Below are positions 24,381-32,730 of a DNA stretch of 64,000 bases, piece by piece. The translations under genes were made by a program, and so were the position numbers. The notes under the pieces were generated by a model, which saw nothing but the letters and a program-made list of their open reading frames with translations, searched no databases and was not told where the DNA came from. Numbering within the stretch: position 1 is the first letter of the stretch; every line of letters starts with the position of its first letter. The stretch comes from Sphingobium chlorophenolicum (GTDB lineage: Bacteria > Pseudomonadota > Alphaproteobacteria > Sphingomonadales > Sphingomonadaceae), in contig NZ_JFHR01000021.1 in NCBI RefSeq assembly GCF_000722875.1, positions 24,162 through 88,161 of the forward strand, given 5' to 3'.

Positions 24381-24775
24381 TGAGCGAACTGGTATCGCCC
24401 TTTTCCAATCCCGAAAATGCCGAATGGGCGGTCGCGGCGACACGTGGCGAACTGCTAATCAAGCATTGCCGAAGCTGCGGGGAGAATCATTATTATCCCC
24501 GCGCCTTCTGCCCCTTCTGCCAATCGGCGGACACGGAATTCCTCGCCACGTCGGGCGAGGGAGAAATCTACAGCTTCGCCATCACCCGCGTGCTGAATCC
24601 GGTGATCGTGCACGCCTATGTGACGCTGCAGGAAGGGCCGACGATCATGACCAAGATAGTCGGCGTCGATCCGGATCGGATCGCCATCGGCCAACAGGTC
24701 CGCCTCGGCTTCGAACCGAGCAAGATGGGCTTCCCCATGCCGGTCTTCACGCCGGTCGAAACGGCCCAGGCATAA
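24380..24775 (+). CDS. DUF35 Zn-ribbon/OB-fold acyl-CoA-binding protein
   Basis: A 131-residue protein with an N-terminal zinc ribbon (CRSCGENHYYPRAFCPFC, four Cys) and an OB-fold (TSGEGEIYSFAITRV, VGVDPDRIAIGQQVRLGFE). Such proteins pair with thiolase-like enzymes to make active complexes, for example ChsH2 with Ltp2 in cholesterol catabolism and BbsA with BbsB. The ATG at 24380 shares one base with the stop of the thiolase-like gene, which supports a complex of the two. The gene ends the plus-strand operon; convergent transcription follows. Confidence 0.92.
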   Translation: MSELVSPFSNPENAEWAVAATRGELLIKHCRSCGENHYYPRAFCPFCQSADTEFLATSGEGEIYSFAITRVLNPVIVHAYVTLQEGPTIMTKIVGVDPDRIAIGQQVRLGFEPSKMGFPMPVFTPVETAQA

Positions 24776-24812
24776 AATAAAAAGCAGGCATGGCGGCCGG
24801 AACCGCCATGCC
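24773..24812 (-). terminator. Terminator of the thiolase gene, between convergent units
   Basis: Perfect 10-bp stem GGCATGGCGG (24787-24796) / CCGCCATGCC (24803-24812); read on the minus strand it is followed by a T-rich tract (complement of 24773-24783). It can also act on the plus-strand operon. Confidence 0.75.
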
Positions 24813-24830
24813 CGCCCAATCAGCGGTCGA

Positions 24831-26009
24831 TCACACCCGTTCCCAGATCGCCGCGATACCCTGGCCGCCGCCGATGCACATCGTCGTCAGGCCCAGGCGG
24901 CCGCCGGTGCGGTGCAGTTCATGGACCAGCTTGGTCGTGATGATCGCGCCCGTCCCGCCGACCGGATGGCCCAGCGAAATGCCGCTGCCGTTAGGATTGA
25001 CCTTCGCCGGGTCCAGTTCCAGTTGCCGCGTCACGGCGCAGGCCTGCGCCGCGAAGGCTTCGTTGGCCTCGATGATGTCCAGATCGCCGACGCTCAGCCC
25101 CGCCCGCTCCAGCGCCTGGCGCGTGGCGGGAACCGGGCCGATGCCCATATAAGCGGGATCGACGCCCGCATGGCCATAGGCGACCAGCCGCGCCAGCGGC
25201 TTCAGGCCCTGCGCCTTCACCGCCGCCTCGCTGGCCAGCACCACCGCGCCCGCGCCGTCATTGATGCCCGACGCATTGCCCGCCGTCACCGTGCCGTCCT
25301 TCTGGAAGACGGGCTTCAGCTTGGCGAAATCCTCCGCCTTCGCTTCCGTACGCACGTCCTCGTCCGTGTCGAAGGGCACGGGCTTGCGCCGGACCAGCAC
25401 CTCGACCGGCACGATCTGATCCTTGAAATAGCCCTGCGCGATGGCATAGGCCGCCCGCTTCTGGCTTTCGAAGGCGAGCGCGTCCTGATCCTCGCGTGAA
25501 ATGCCGTAGCGCGCTGCGACATTCTCCCCCGTGACGCCCATATGATAGCTATGGAAGGGATCGGTCAGCGCGCCGACCAGCCCGTCCAGCACGGACCCGT
25601 CGCCCATCTTCTGGCCCCAGCGATTGTTCGGCAGGACATAGGGAGCGCGGCTCATAATCTCCACGCCAGCGCCCAGCGCGACTTCGCAATCGCCCAGCAT
25701 GATCGACTGGGCGGCGGTGATGATCGCCTGCAGGCCGGACCCGCAAAGCCGGTTCACGGTATGCGCGGGGCTTTCCTGCGGCACGCCCGCGCCGATGGCG
25801 GCGATGCGTGCCGCATAGGCGTCACGCGGCTCGCAATGGATCACATTGCCCAGCACGACATTGCCGATCCGGCTCGCCTCCACGCCCGCCCGCTCGATCG
25901 CGGCCTTCGCGACATGGGCGGCGAGTTCGCCAGGCTTTTGATCCTTCAGCGACCCGCCGAAACTACCGATGGCGGTACGCGCCGCCGATACCAGAAATAC
26001 GTCCGTCAT
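24831..26009 (-). CDS. Acetyl-CoA acyltransferase (thiolase II)
   Basis: A canonical thiolase of 392 residues: the nucleophilic Cys lies in NRLCGSGLQAI near residue 88, the catalytic His in SLGHPVGGTGA and the second Cys in TMCIGGGQG close to the end. It performs the thiolytic cleavage that ends a beta-oxidation cycle, or the reverse condensation. The ATG at 26009 (MTDVFLVSAARTAIG) is chosen because the longer open frame upstream overlaps the dehydrogenase gene. Transcription comes from the acyl-CoA dehydrogenase gene 31 bp upstream. Confidence 0.95.
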   Translation of the reverse strand: MTDVFLVSAARTAIGSFGGSLKDQKPGELAAHVAKAAIERAGVEASRIGNVVLGNVIHCEPRDAYAARIAAIGAGVPQESPAHTVNRLCGSGLQAIITAAQSIMLGDCEVALGAGVEIMSRAPYVLPNNRWGQKMGDGSVLDGLVGALTDPFHSYHMGVTGENVAARYGISREDQDALAFESQKRAAYAIAQGYFKDQIVPVEVLVRRKPVPFDTDEDVRTEAKAEDFAKLKPVFQKDGTVTAGNASGINDGAGAVVLASEAAVKAQGLKPLARLVAYGHAGVDPAYMGIGPVPATRQALERAGLSVGDLDIIEANEAFAAQACAVTRQLELDPAKVNPNGSGISLGHPVGGTGAIITTKLVHELHRTGGRLGLTTMCIGGGQGIAAIWERV

Positions 26010-26040
26010 ATGCTGCTCCAGTCCATGGATATCCAGATAT

Positions 26041-27771
26041 TCAGAAGGCGTCGGCGGCCAGCGCCATGATCGTCGCCTCGCCCGCCGCGATGCTGCCCGC
26101 CAGTCCCCGGACCTGCGGCAACATCCGCTGGGCGAAAAAGTCGGCGACGGCGCGCTTGGCGTCATGCAGCGGCGTGTCCCCTTCCGCGGCGGCCATGCGC
26201 GTCCACATCCAGCCCATGGAGACCAGCGCGAACAGGCGCAGATAATCCGCCGCCGCGGCACCCGCGGCCTCCACGCCTGCGCCGCGCAACGAAGCCGTAA
26301 CCTCGCGCAGCAGGGCCAGCGCTTCACGGGTGCTTGCCGCGATCCCAATGGTCCCGGCCGCCTCCAGATCGTCCGCGACCAGCGCGAAGAAACCCTCGAC
26401 CACCGCGCCGCCCGCCATGGGCAGCTTGCGCCCGACCAGGTCCATCGCCTGCACGCCGTTGGTGCCCTCATAGATCTGGGCGATGCGCGCATCGCGGACA
26501 TATTGTTCCATGCCCCATTCGCGGATGTAGCCATGCCCGCCGAACACCTGCTGCGCCTGCACCGCGCTTTCGAAGCCGTAATCGGTGAAGGCCGCCTTCA
26601 CCACAGGCGTCAGCAGCGCGACCAGACCGTCGGCCTTGGCCCGCTCCCCGGCGTCTTCATGGTGATGCGCCCGGTCGAGCTGCAACGCCGTCCAGCCGCC
26701 AAGCGCGCGCGCGCCTTCCACGAAAGCGCGGATGTTGAGGAGCATGCGCCGCACATCGGCATGTTCGATGATCGCCACCGGCTCCCTCGTTCCGTCCGCG
26801 CTGCGTCCCTGGAGCCGTTCCTTGGCATAGCTCGCCGCCTGCTGATATGCCGCGCCCGCGATGCCCAGTCCCTGGATGCCAACCATCAGCCGTTCGGCGT
26901 TCATCATCGTGAACATGGCGGCCAGGCCCCGATGCGGTTCGCCCACCAGCCAGCCGGTCGCACCGTCATAGTTCATCACGCAGGTCGGCTGGGCGTGAAT
27001 GCCCATCTTCTTTTCCAGCGCGCCGACCGACATGGCATTGCGGACCGTGAAGTTGCCGTTCGCGTCGGGCAGATATTTGGGTACCAGGAACAGGCTGATC
27101 CCCTTCACGCCCGCAGGGGCGTCGGGCAGGCGCGCCAGCACCAGATGGATGATATTGCCGCCGAAATCATGGTCGCCGGAGGAAATGAAGATCTTCTGCC
27201 CCGTCACCGCATAGCCGCCATCGGCGTCCGGCACTGCCTTGGCCTTCAGCGGGGCCAGGTCGGTGCCCGCGCCACTTTCGGTCAGCGCCATGGCGCCGGT
27301 CCATTCACCGCTCACCATGCGCGAAAGATAAGTGGCCTTCAGGGAATCGTCGGCATGGGCCGCGATCGCCTCGCACGCGCCCCGCGTCAGGCCGGGGAAC
27401 AGGCCGAAGGACATGTTGGACGCTGCCAGCATCTCATCCAGCCAGAGCTGAAGGATGAAGGGCAGGCCCTGCCCGCCATATTCCGGGGCCGCCGCCAGCG
27501 ACGGCCAGCCAGCCGCCACGAAATCGCGCCAGGCGTCCGCAAAACCCTCCGGCGTATGCACTTCGCCGTCGATCAGGCGGCTGCCCTCCTCGTCGCCATG
27601 GCGGTTGATCGGGTGCAGCCGTTCCGCGCACATCCGACCCGCTTCCTCCAGCACCGCCGTGGCGAGATCCGCATCGACATCCTTGCCCATCTCCGCCATT
27701 GCCCCGTCGAAGCCGAGCACCTGGGTCAGCAGGAAGCGGTAATCATCGATCGGCGGAACATAGCTGAACAT
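26041..27771 (-). CDS. Large acyl-CoA dehydrogenase with C-terminal extension
   Basis: A protein of 576 residues, about 180 longer than ordinary acyl-CoA dehydrogenases. The core has LTESGAGTDLAPLK (FAD/substrate loop), FISSGDHD, and the C-terminal FAD motif IYEGTNGVQAMDLVGRKLP with the catalytic-base region characteristic of the long subfamily. The extra C-terminal helical domain (residues about 450-576) is typical of the group that acts on medium/long or bulky acyl-CoA. The ATG at 27771 has GGGAG in front. It forms an operon with the thiolase gene and completes another beta-oxidation route. Confidence 0.93.
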   Translation of the reverse strand: MFSYVPPIDDYRFLLTQVLGFDGAMAEMGKDVDADLATAVLEEAGRMCAERLHPINRHGDEEGSRLIDGEVHTPEGFADAWRDFVAAGWPSLAAAPEYGGQGLPFILQLWLDEMLAASNMSFGLFPGLTRGACEAIAAHADDSLKATYLSRMVSGEWTGAMALTESGAGTDLAPLKAKAVPDADGGYAVTGQKIFISSGDHDFGGNIIHLVLARLPDAPAGVKGISLFLVPKYLPDANGNFTVRNAMSVGALEKKMGIHAQPTCVMNYDGATGWLVGEPHRGLAAMFTMMNAERLMVGIQGLGIAGAAYQQAASYAKERLQGRSADGTREPVAIIEHADVRRMLLNIRAFVEGARALGGWTALQLDRAHHHEDAGERAKADGLVALLTPVVKAAFTDYGFESAVQAQQVFGGHGYIREWGMEQYVRDARIAQIYEGTNGVQAMDLVGRKLPMAGGAVVEGFFALVADDLEAAGTIGIAASTREALALLREVTASLRGAGVEAAGAAAADYLRLFALVSMGWMWTRMAAAEGDTPLHDAKRAVADFFAQRMLPQVRGLAGSIAAGEATIMALAADAF

Positions 27772-27961
27772 CGGAAACTCCCTCAAAGCAGGTCGCAGCG
27801 ACTATACCAAACATCTGTTACAGTCAATCGCGCCCTCAGCCGACGGGTGGTCCGGCACCGTCATGACAACAGATCATCCATTCATTGAAACTCATCATAA
27901 CCGATCAGGCCCATGCCCGTCTAAAGCTGACGGCTTTCTTGGAAAAGCGGGAAGGTGGAAC

Positions 27962-28762
27962 ATGGATCTGCAACTGTCGGGGAAGCGCGCGATCGTCACT
28001 GGCGGCAGCCGGGGCATCGGCAAGGCGATAGCGCGGGCGCTGGCGGAGGAGGGCGTGCGCGTCGTCATCGCCTCCCGCGATCTGGACGCCGGACGCGCCA
28101 CGGCGAACGAACTGGCGCGGAAGACCGGCGGCGAAATCCATGCCCTGGCCGCCGACACGCGGGACGATGCGCGGGTCGACGCGCTGATCGCCGACGCCGT
28201 CGCCCTGCTGGGCGGGCTGGACATCGTCGTCAACAATGCCGCCCGCCCCGGCGCGCCGCCCGCCGTGCCGGGCGTGGCGGGCGTGGAATCGGCCTATCTG
28301 CTCGAAGAACTGGACACCAAGCTGGTCGGCTATTTGCGGGTTGCGCGGGCCGCGGCGCCCCATCTGGTCGCGAACGGCTGGGGCAGGATCATCAACATCA
28401 GCGGGCTGGCGGCGCGTGGCGCCTTTTCCATCCCAGGGTCCGCCCGCAATGTCGCTGTGGCCGCGCTCACCAAGAATCTGGCGGACGAACTGGGTCCGAA
28501 GGGCGTCAACGTCACCGTCGTTCACCCCGGCGCGACCCGCACGGAAAAAACGGCCGAAGCGGTCACGCGCAAGGCGACGGCGGAGGGCATTTCCGAAGCC
28601 CAGGCGGAAAAGGCGCTGTTCGGCCATGCGCTGGTCGGACGGATCATAGAGGCGGAGGAAGTGGCGGCGGTCGTGACCTTCCTCGCCTCGCCCCGCAGCG
28701 TCGCGATCAACGGCGACGCCATCGCGGCCGGCGGCGGCACGCGGGGCGCGATCCATTATTGA
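27962..28762 (+). CDS. SDR family oxidoreductase
   Basis: A protein of 266 residues with the ATG at 27962 preceded by GGAAGGTGG. TGGSRGIGKAIA binds the cofactor and VNNAARPG is the structural motif. The usual Tyr-x3-Lys is not clear: the segment after NISGLAARG reads FSIPGSARNVAVAALTKNLAD, so the catalytic Tyr is replaced or shifted. This suggests either an altered mechanism or an atypical subfamily. It is divergent from the acyl-CoA dehydrogenase operon across a 190-bp gap and appears to be transcribed alone. Substrate unknown. Confidence 0.88.
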   Translation: MDLQLSGKRAIVTGGSRGIGKAIARALAEEGVRVVIASRDLDAGRATANELARKTGGEIHALAADTRDDARVDALIADAVALLGGLDIVVNNAARPGAPPAVPGVAGVESAYLLEELDTKLVGYLRVARAAAPHLVANGWGRIINISGLAARGAFSIPGSARNVAVAALTKNLADELGPKGVNVTVVHPGATRTEKTAEAVTRKATAEGISEAQAEKALFGHALVGRIIEAEEVAAVVTFLASPRSVAINGDAIAAGGGTRGAIHY

Positions 28763-28919
28763 GGGAGGCTCACCCCCCACCCCATTGAAATGACTGGATT
28801 CCAGACAGCCGCCCGGCCCGTGAAAATCATGGACCGGGCGACTTCATGCTGCCCATTTCCCATTTAAATCGATCCGGTCGGCGGCGAAATGCGCCGGAAC
28901 GCTTGCATTCCCGCACGAT

Positions 28920-28942
28920 TGATAATAGCCATAATATTATCA
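28920..28942. promoter_or_regulatory. AT-rich operator candidate before the iron-sulfur/SCP2 gene
   Basis: TGATAATA (28920-28927) and TATTATCA (28935-28942) form an 8-bp perfect inverted repeat with a 7-nt spacer, ending 25 bp before the start codon, in a stretch far more AT-rich than the surroundings. It is likely an operator or part of the core promoter. Confidence 0.45.
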
Positions 28943-28967
28943 TAATAATTTAATTGGGACTGGAATC

Positions 28968-30293
28968 ATGGGATTTGAAGATCATCCGACCGTCCGCGCG
29001 CTGCGGGAAAGAGGCGAATCGGAGTCGACGGAAATCGTCTCGGCCGCCCTGCTGAAAGAGATCGCGCTCGAATGCGGGGCGGCCGATGTCGGCTTGATCG
29101 AAATCACCCGCCCGGCCATCGCCCCGCAAATCCCCTATATCCAGAAAGTCTACGCCAAGACGAAGACGCTGATGGCGATCGTCTGCCGGATGAACGAACT
29201 GCCGGTGCGCTCGCAGACCCGGTCCGTGGCGAATGAGGAATTCCACGCCACCTACGACCATGTGAACGAGGCGTGCCGGGAAATCGTGCGCGAACTCACC
29301 AAGCGGGGCATTCCGGCATGCAACGCCATCGCAGCCTTTCCCATGGAACTGGACCAGCCCAAGATCATGATGGTGCAGCACAAGCCCGTCGCGGTGGAGG
29401 CGGGGCTGGGCCATATGGGCGTCCACCGCAGCGTCATCCATCCTAAATTCGGCAGCTTCATCCTGCTGGGCACGGTGCTGCTGGGCGTCGAGGCGGACGA
29501 ATATGACCATCCGGTCGACTATAATCCGTGCCTGGGCTGCAAGCTGTGCGTCGCGGCCTGCCCCGTGGGCGCGATCAAGGCGGACGGCGCGTTCGACTTC
29601 ATGACCTGCTACACGCATAATTATCACGATTTCACGGGCAACTTCCTGAACTTCGTGGAAAATGTCGTGGAGGCGAAGGACAAGAAGGATTATCGCCAAC
29701 GCATCCCGCCCAGTGAGACCCAGCTCATCTGGCAGTCCCTCTCGTTCAAGCCCCAATATAAGGCCGCCTATTGCATATCGGTCTGCCCGGCGGGCGAGGA
29801 GGTGATTTCTCCCTTCCTCAAGGACCGCAAAACCTATGTCGAGGATATCGTTAAGCCCCTGCTCGACAAGGAGGAGGTGCTGTACATCATCAAGGGCACC
29901 GATGCCGACGAAAGCGTTCCGCGCAAATTCCCCCACAAGCAGATCAAGCATGTGCGGGCGGGCCGGATCACGACCAGCATCGGCGGCCATCTCTTCTCCC
30001 TACGGCTCAGCTTCCAGCGGGGCGCGGCCCGCGCGCTCGACCTGACCAGCCACTGGACGTTCGAGGACAAGAAGGAACATCATGCCACGGTCCGCGTCGC
30101 GGGCAAGCTGCTGGAGATAGACGACCGACGCCATGCCGGGGACGCCGACTTCAAGGTCTGGGTCAAGACGGATCGCTGGTTCGACTATCTCAACCTGCTG
30201 TGCGAACTGGACGAACTGTTCGAGGAAGGCTCCATCCGCCTCGACGGCGACCGGGAAAGGCTGGACGCCTATCTCGCCTGCTTCCCCTTCTGA
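28968..30293 (+). CDS. QueG/reductive-dehalogenase-like iron-sulfur protein with C-terminal SCP2-like domain
   Basis: A 441-residue protein. Residues about 1-185 resemble the corrinoid-binding region shared by epoxyqueuosine reductase and reductive dehalogenases (VEAGLGHMGVHRSVIHPKFG). A ferredoxin motif CLGCKLCVAACP follows near residue 190, and a further CISVCPAG near residue 270 may help bind a second cluster. Residues about 340-441 look like an SCP2 sterol/lipid-carrier domain (SFQRGAARALDLTSHWTFED through DRWFDYLNLL). The combination suggests reductive chemistry on a hydrophobic ligand. It stands alone, with an AT-rich palindrome before it and a terminator-like REP after it. Confidence 0.8.
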   Translation: MGFEDHPTVRALRERGESESTEIVSAALLKEIALECGAADVGLIEITRPAIAPQIPYIQKVYAKTKTLMAIVCRMNELPVRSQTRSVANEEFHATYDHVNEACREIVRELTKRGIPACNAIAAFPMELDQPKIMMVQHKPVAVEAGLGHMGVHRSVIHPKFGSFILLGTVLLGVEADEYDHPVDYNPCLGCKLCVAACPVGAIKADGAFDFMTCYTHNYHDFTGNFLNFVENVVEAKDKKDYRQRIPPSETQLIWQSLSFKPQYKAAYCISVCPAGEEVISPFLKDRKTYVEDIVKPLLDKEEVLYIIKGTDADESVPRKFPHKQIKHVRAGRITTSIGGHLFSLRLSFQRGAARALDLTSHWTFEDKKEHHATVRVAGKLLEIDDRRHAGDADFKVWVKTDRWFDYLNLLCELDELFEEGSIRLDGDRERLDAYLACFPF

Positions 30294-30303
30294 CACCGGC
30301 TTT

Positions 30304-30338
30304 GGATACCTCCCCGCGCAAGGCGTGGGGAGGTATCC
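30304..30338. terminator. REP-like palindrome between convergent genes
   Basis: GGATACCTCCCC (30304-30315) pairs perfectly with GGGGAGGTATCC (30327-30338). The core CCTCCCCGCGCAAGGCGTGG belongs to the same repeat family as 41692-41716 (21 of 25 positions equal). It may end both transcripts. Confidence 0.55.
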
Positions 30339-30346
30339 GATGACGC

Positions 30347-30973
30347 CTAATCGGCGATGACGGCGTCGCGGCCAATCCATCCGGAGTCATGCACCGCCTG
30401 ATGCATGAAGGCCGCGACGTCGGCGCGGCTGATGCTGGGAAGTCCCTTCATCTCGATCCGGTCGGCTACGCGATAGGCCCCCTTGGCGCCTCCGTTCGTG
30501 AGCGCGACGGGATAGACCAGCGTCCAGTCCAGGCCACTGGCGCGGATGGCCGCATCCGCAACCGCCTTGTCCGCGTAGATCCGGCGAAGCAGCGTGCGGA
30601 ACAGGAACTTCTGCACAAAACTGGCCGCGCCGAAGCTTTCCCCGACGCCAAAGGACGACATCCACACAAGGCGGGAGACATGCGCCTGCCCGGCCGCGCC
30701 GGTCACCGCTGCGGCGGCACGGCTGAACAATCGGTCGGCGGCCAGCGAATTGCCCCGCCCCAGGGTGGAAATGACCGCGTCCTGCCCCTGCATCGCCCTT
30801 GCGACATTCTGCATCGACGTGGCGTCGCCCTGGACGATGGCGATGCGGTCGGACAGATGGCCGATCCGCTCCGGATCGCGCACGAGGGCCGTGACGGAAT
30901 CGCCGTTTCTCAGGCAAAGATCGATCACATGGCGACCGGTCGGACCGGTCCCGCCCAGGACGAGGATTTTCAT
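30347..30973 (-). CDS. NAD(P)-binding protein, NmrA/SDR-a5-like
   Basis: A 208-residue Rossmann protein starting MKILVLGGTGPTGRHVI, the nucleotide motif of atypical extended SDRs. It has the DAVISTLGRGN and WTLVYPVALTNGG segments typical of flavin-reductase-like or NmrA-like proteins and no clear Tyr-x3-Lys. Members serve as redox sensors or as reductases of quinones and flavins. Its start overlaps the stop of the next NAD(P)-binding gene (ATGA), so the three minus-strand genes 30347-32594 form one operon, divergent from an AraC-type activator. Confidence 0.85.
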   Translation of the reverse strand: MKILVLGGTGPTGRHVIDLCLRNGDSVTALVRDPERIGHLSDRIAIVQGDATSMQNVARAMQGQDAVISTLGRGNSLAADRLFSRAAAAVTGAAGQAHVSRLVWMSSFGVGESFGAASFVQKFLFRTLLRRIYADKAVADAAIRASGLDWTLVYPVALTNGGAKGAYRVADRIEMKGLPSISRADVAAFMHQAVHDSGWIGRDAVIAD

Positions 30974-31851
30974 CTGGCTTCTCCGGCTTCGATCCGGCCC
31001 ATTGACGCCAGCAGGCTTTCCAGAGACCGGGGCGGCCTGCCGGACAGGCGTTCGACGTCGCCGGTCACGATGTCGTAGTTTCCCGCCGCATAGTCGGACT
31101 GGATGCTGATGATCGCGTTCGCCAGTTCTTCGGGAATGCCCGCCTGCGTCAGGCTGGCCCGTAGCTGGTCCTCCGGCACGACCATGAAGTCGATGGGTCG
31201 CCCCGTGAACCGCGCGGCCAGCGCCGCCCGTTCCGCCCCGTCGAAGCTTTTCGGCCCGGTCGCCGAATAGATCGCGCCCTCATGCCCCTCCCCCAGCAGC
31301 ACGCCTGCGACCGCCGCCGCCAGATCGTCGCGGGACAGATAGGCCACGCGATTGTCGCGAAGGCCAACCAGCACCCCCGCGTCGGCGGCCATGCGGGCGT
31401 CGTCCGCGAAGGATTCCGCATAATAATTCATGCGCACGATCGTCCAGGCCGGGGCGTTCCTCATGAGATGCTGTTCGCCGATCCAATAGGGGGCGATGAT
31501 GTGCGGCTCCTCCTGCTTGCGCGTGCCCATGGCCGAAACCAGCACGATATGCCCGACGCCGGCGGCCAACGCCGCGTCGATCGCCGCGAGGAACTGCCTG
31601 CTCCTGATGCCGGGCCGCATCTCCGCGCTGGGGATAATGACAAGCCGGTCCAGCCCGGCATAGGCCGACGCCAGCAGCGCCGGATCGTCATAGTCGCCCG
31701 CCCTCCGCTCAATGTCTTGGCCGAGGCCGAACGCCACCGCATCCGGCGTGCGCGATATCGCGACGACATCCTCCCCCGCCCCCATCGCCGCGAGTTGCGC
31801 AACGATCGCCTGCCCCAGCTTGCCGCTGGCTCCGCTCACGCCGATCTTCAT
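30970..31851 (-). CDS. NmrA-like NAD(P)H-binding protein (QorB type)
   Basis: A protein of 293 residues beginning MKIGVSGASGKLGQAIVAQL, the NAD(P) site of NmrA-like proteins. The middle part (RMNYYAESFADDARMAADAG) and the C-terminal part (AARFTGRPIDFMVVPEDQLRASL) resemble quinone oxidoreductase QorB-like proteins. It may reduce quinones or sense the NADPH ratio. It overlaps its neighbours by four bases on both sides, which indicates tight translational coupling with the SDR and the smaller NmrA-like protein. Confidence 0.87.
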   Translation of the reverse strand: MKIGVSGASGKLGQAIVAQLAAMGAGEDVVAISRTPDAVAFGLGQDIERRAGDYDDPALLASAYAGLDRLVIIPSAEMRPGIRSRQFLAAIDAALAAGVGHIVLVSAMGTRKQEEPHIIAPYWIGEQHLMRNAPAWTIVRMNYYAESFADDARMAADAGVLVGLRDNRVAYLSRDDLAAAVAGVLLGEGHEGAIYSATGPKSFDGAERAALAARFTGRPIDFMVVPEDQLRASLTQAGIPEELANAIISIQSDYAAGNYDIVTGDVERLSGRPPRSLESLLASMGRIEAGEAR

Positions 31852-32594
31852 TTCGAACCACCGGCCAGGGCGACGGCGTCCGGCCCGGCGGGAAAGCGAA
31901 GCCGCCCACTGTCGTCATGAACGGCTTCCCAGATCGCTTCCGCGACATCGCTTTCGCGGGTGGTCAACGGCGGATTCGCGAAGCCCTGCAGGATGGGCTG
32001 GGCAAAGGCGGCATATTCTCCGGGCAGCAGCTGATCGACCGGGACGATGCTGTTCGCGCCGAACCGTGTGGTCGGCGCATAGCCGGGTTCGACCAGTTTC
32101 GCGCGCACGCCGAAATAAGCGAGTTCTATCGCCAGCGAGGCCGTGAATCCCTCCACCGCCTGCTTGCTACCGGTATAGGCCGCCGCCAGCGGAAAATCGC
32201 CCAGCGTGACGCTGGAGGTGACGTTGACGATGGTCCCAGACCGCCGCTCGCGCATCTGGGGGATGAAAGCCCGCGTCATGGCCATCACGCCTATGCTGTT
32301 GGTCTCGACAAGCTGGCGGATCAGCGACATCGGCATCGCTTCGAACGCGCCAACCCCGCCCACGCCCGCATTGTTGACCAGCACGTCGACAGGGCCAGCC
32401 GCCTCGACCAGCGCGGCGATGCTGGCTTCGCTGGTGACGTCCAGCGGCAGGACGCGCAGATTTTCCGACGACGGCAGCACGCTCCGGTCGGGGGAGCGCA
32501 TCGTCGCGATGACATTCCAGCCGCGTTCGAGGAAATGACGCGCCGTCTCCAGGCCATAGCCGGATGAAGCGCCGGTGATCAGGATCGTTTGCAT
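31848..32594 (-). CDS. SDR family oxidoreductase
   Basis: A 248-residue classical SDR from the ATG at 32594, preceded by AAGGAG. ITGASSGYGLETARH is the cofactor motif, VNNAGVGG and NVTSSVTLG follow, and YTGSK holds Tyr and Lys. The sequence resembles the retinol-dehydrogenase-like group that often accompanies AraC or TetR regulators as a self-contained detoxification unit. It is the first gene of the three-gene operon divergent from the AraC regulator. Confidence 0.92.
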   Translation of the reverse strand: MQTILITGASSGYGLETARHFLERGWNVIATMRSPDRSVLPSSENLRVLPLDVTSEASIAALVEAAGPVDVLVNNAGVGGVGAFEAMPMSLIRQLVETNSIGVMAMTRAFIPQMRERRSGTIVNVTSSVTLGDFPLAAAYTGSKQAVEGFTASLAIELAYFGVRAKLVEPGYAPTTRFGANSIVPVDQLLPGEYAAFAQPILQGFANPPLTTRESDVAEAIWEAVHDDSGRLRFPAGPDAVALAGGSK

Positions 32595-32646
32595 AGGGAA
32601 ACTCCTTGGTTTGGACACCCTCCTGCTAAGTCATGCCGCCAAGACG

Positions 32647-32690
32647 ATCCATAATCGTTAATCCATATAATATTACCAATCGTCCATAAC
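32647..32690. promoter_or_regulatory. Three TCCATA direct repeats in the SDR/AraC divergent promoter
   Basis: ATCCATAAT (32647), ATCCATATA (32661) and GTCCATAAC (32682) occur as direct repeats spaced 14 and 21 bp in the 136-bp gap. Direct repeats at helical-turn distances are usual for AraC-family activators; the link to the neighbouring AraC gene is inference. Confidence 0.45.
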
Positions 32691-32730
32691 GCTTTACTCC
32701 GGACGCGGGCTGCGGCAGGACAGGCCAGCC

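Noticed and set aside
22533..24443. Minus-strand open frame of 636 codons
   Set aside because: Covers the SDR, MaoC and thiolase-like genes on the plus strand, all with clear motifs; the opposite translation has no recognisable domain.
28968..30293. Simple call as epoxyqueuosine reductase (queG)
   Set aside because: The second ferredoxin motif is incomplete and a C-terminal SCP2-like domain is present, so it is not an ordinary QueG.
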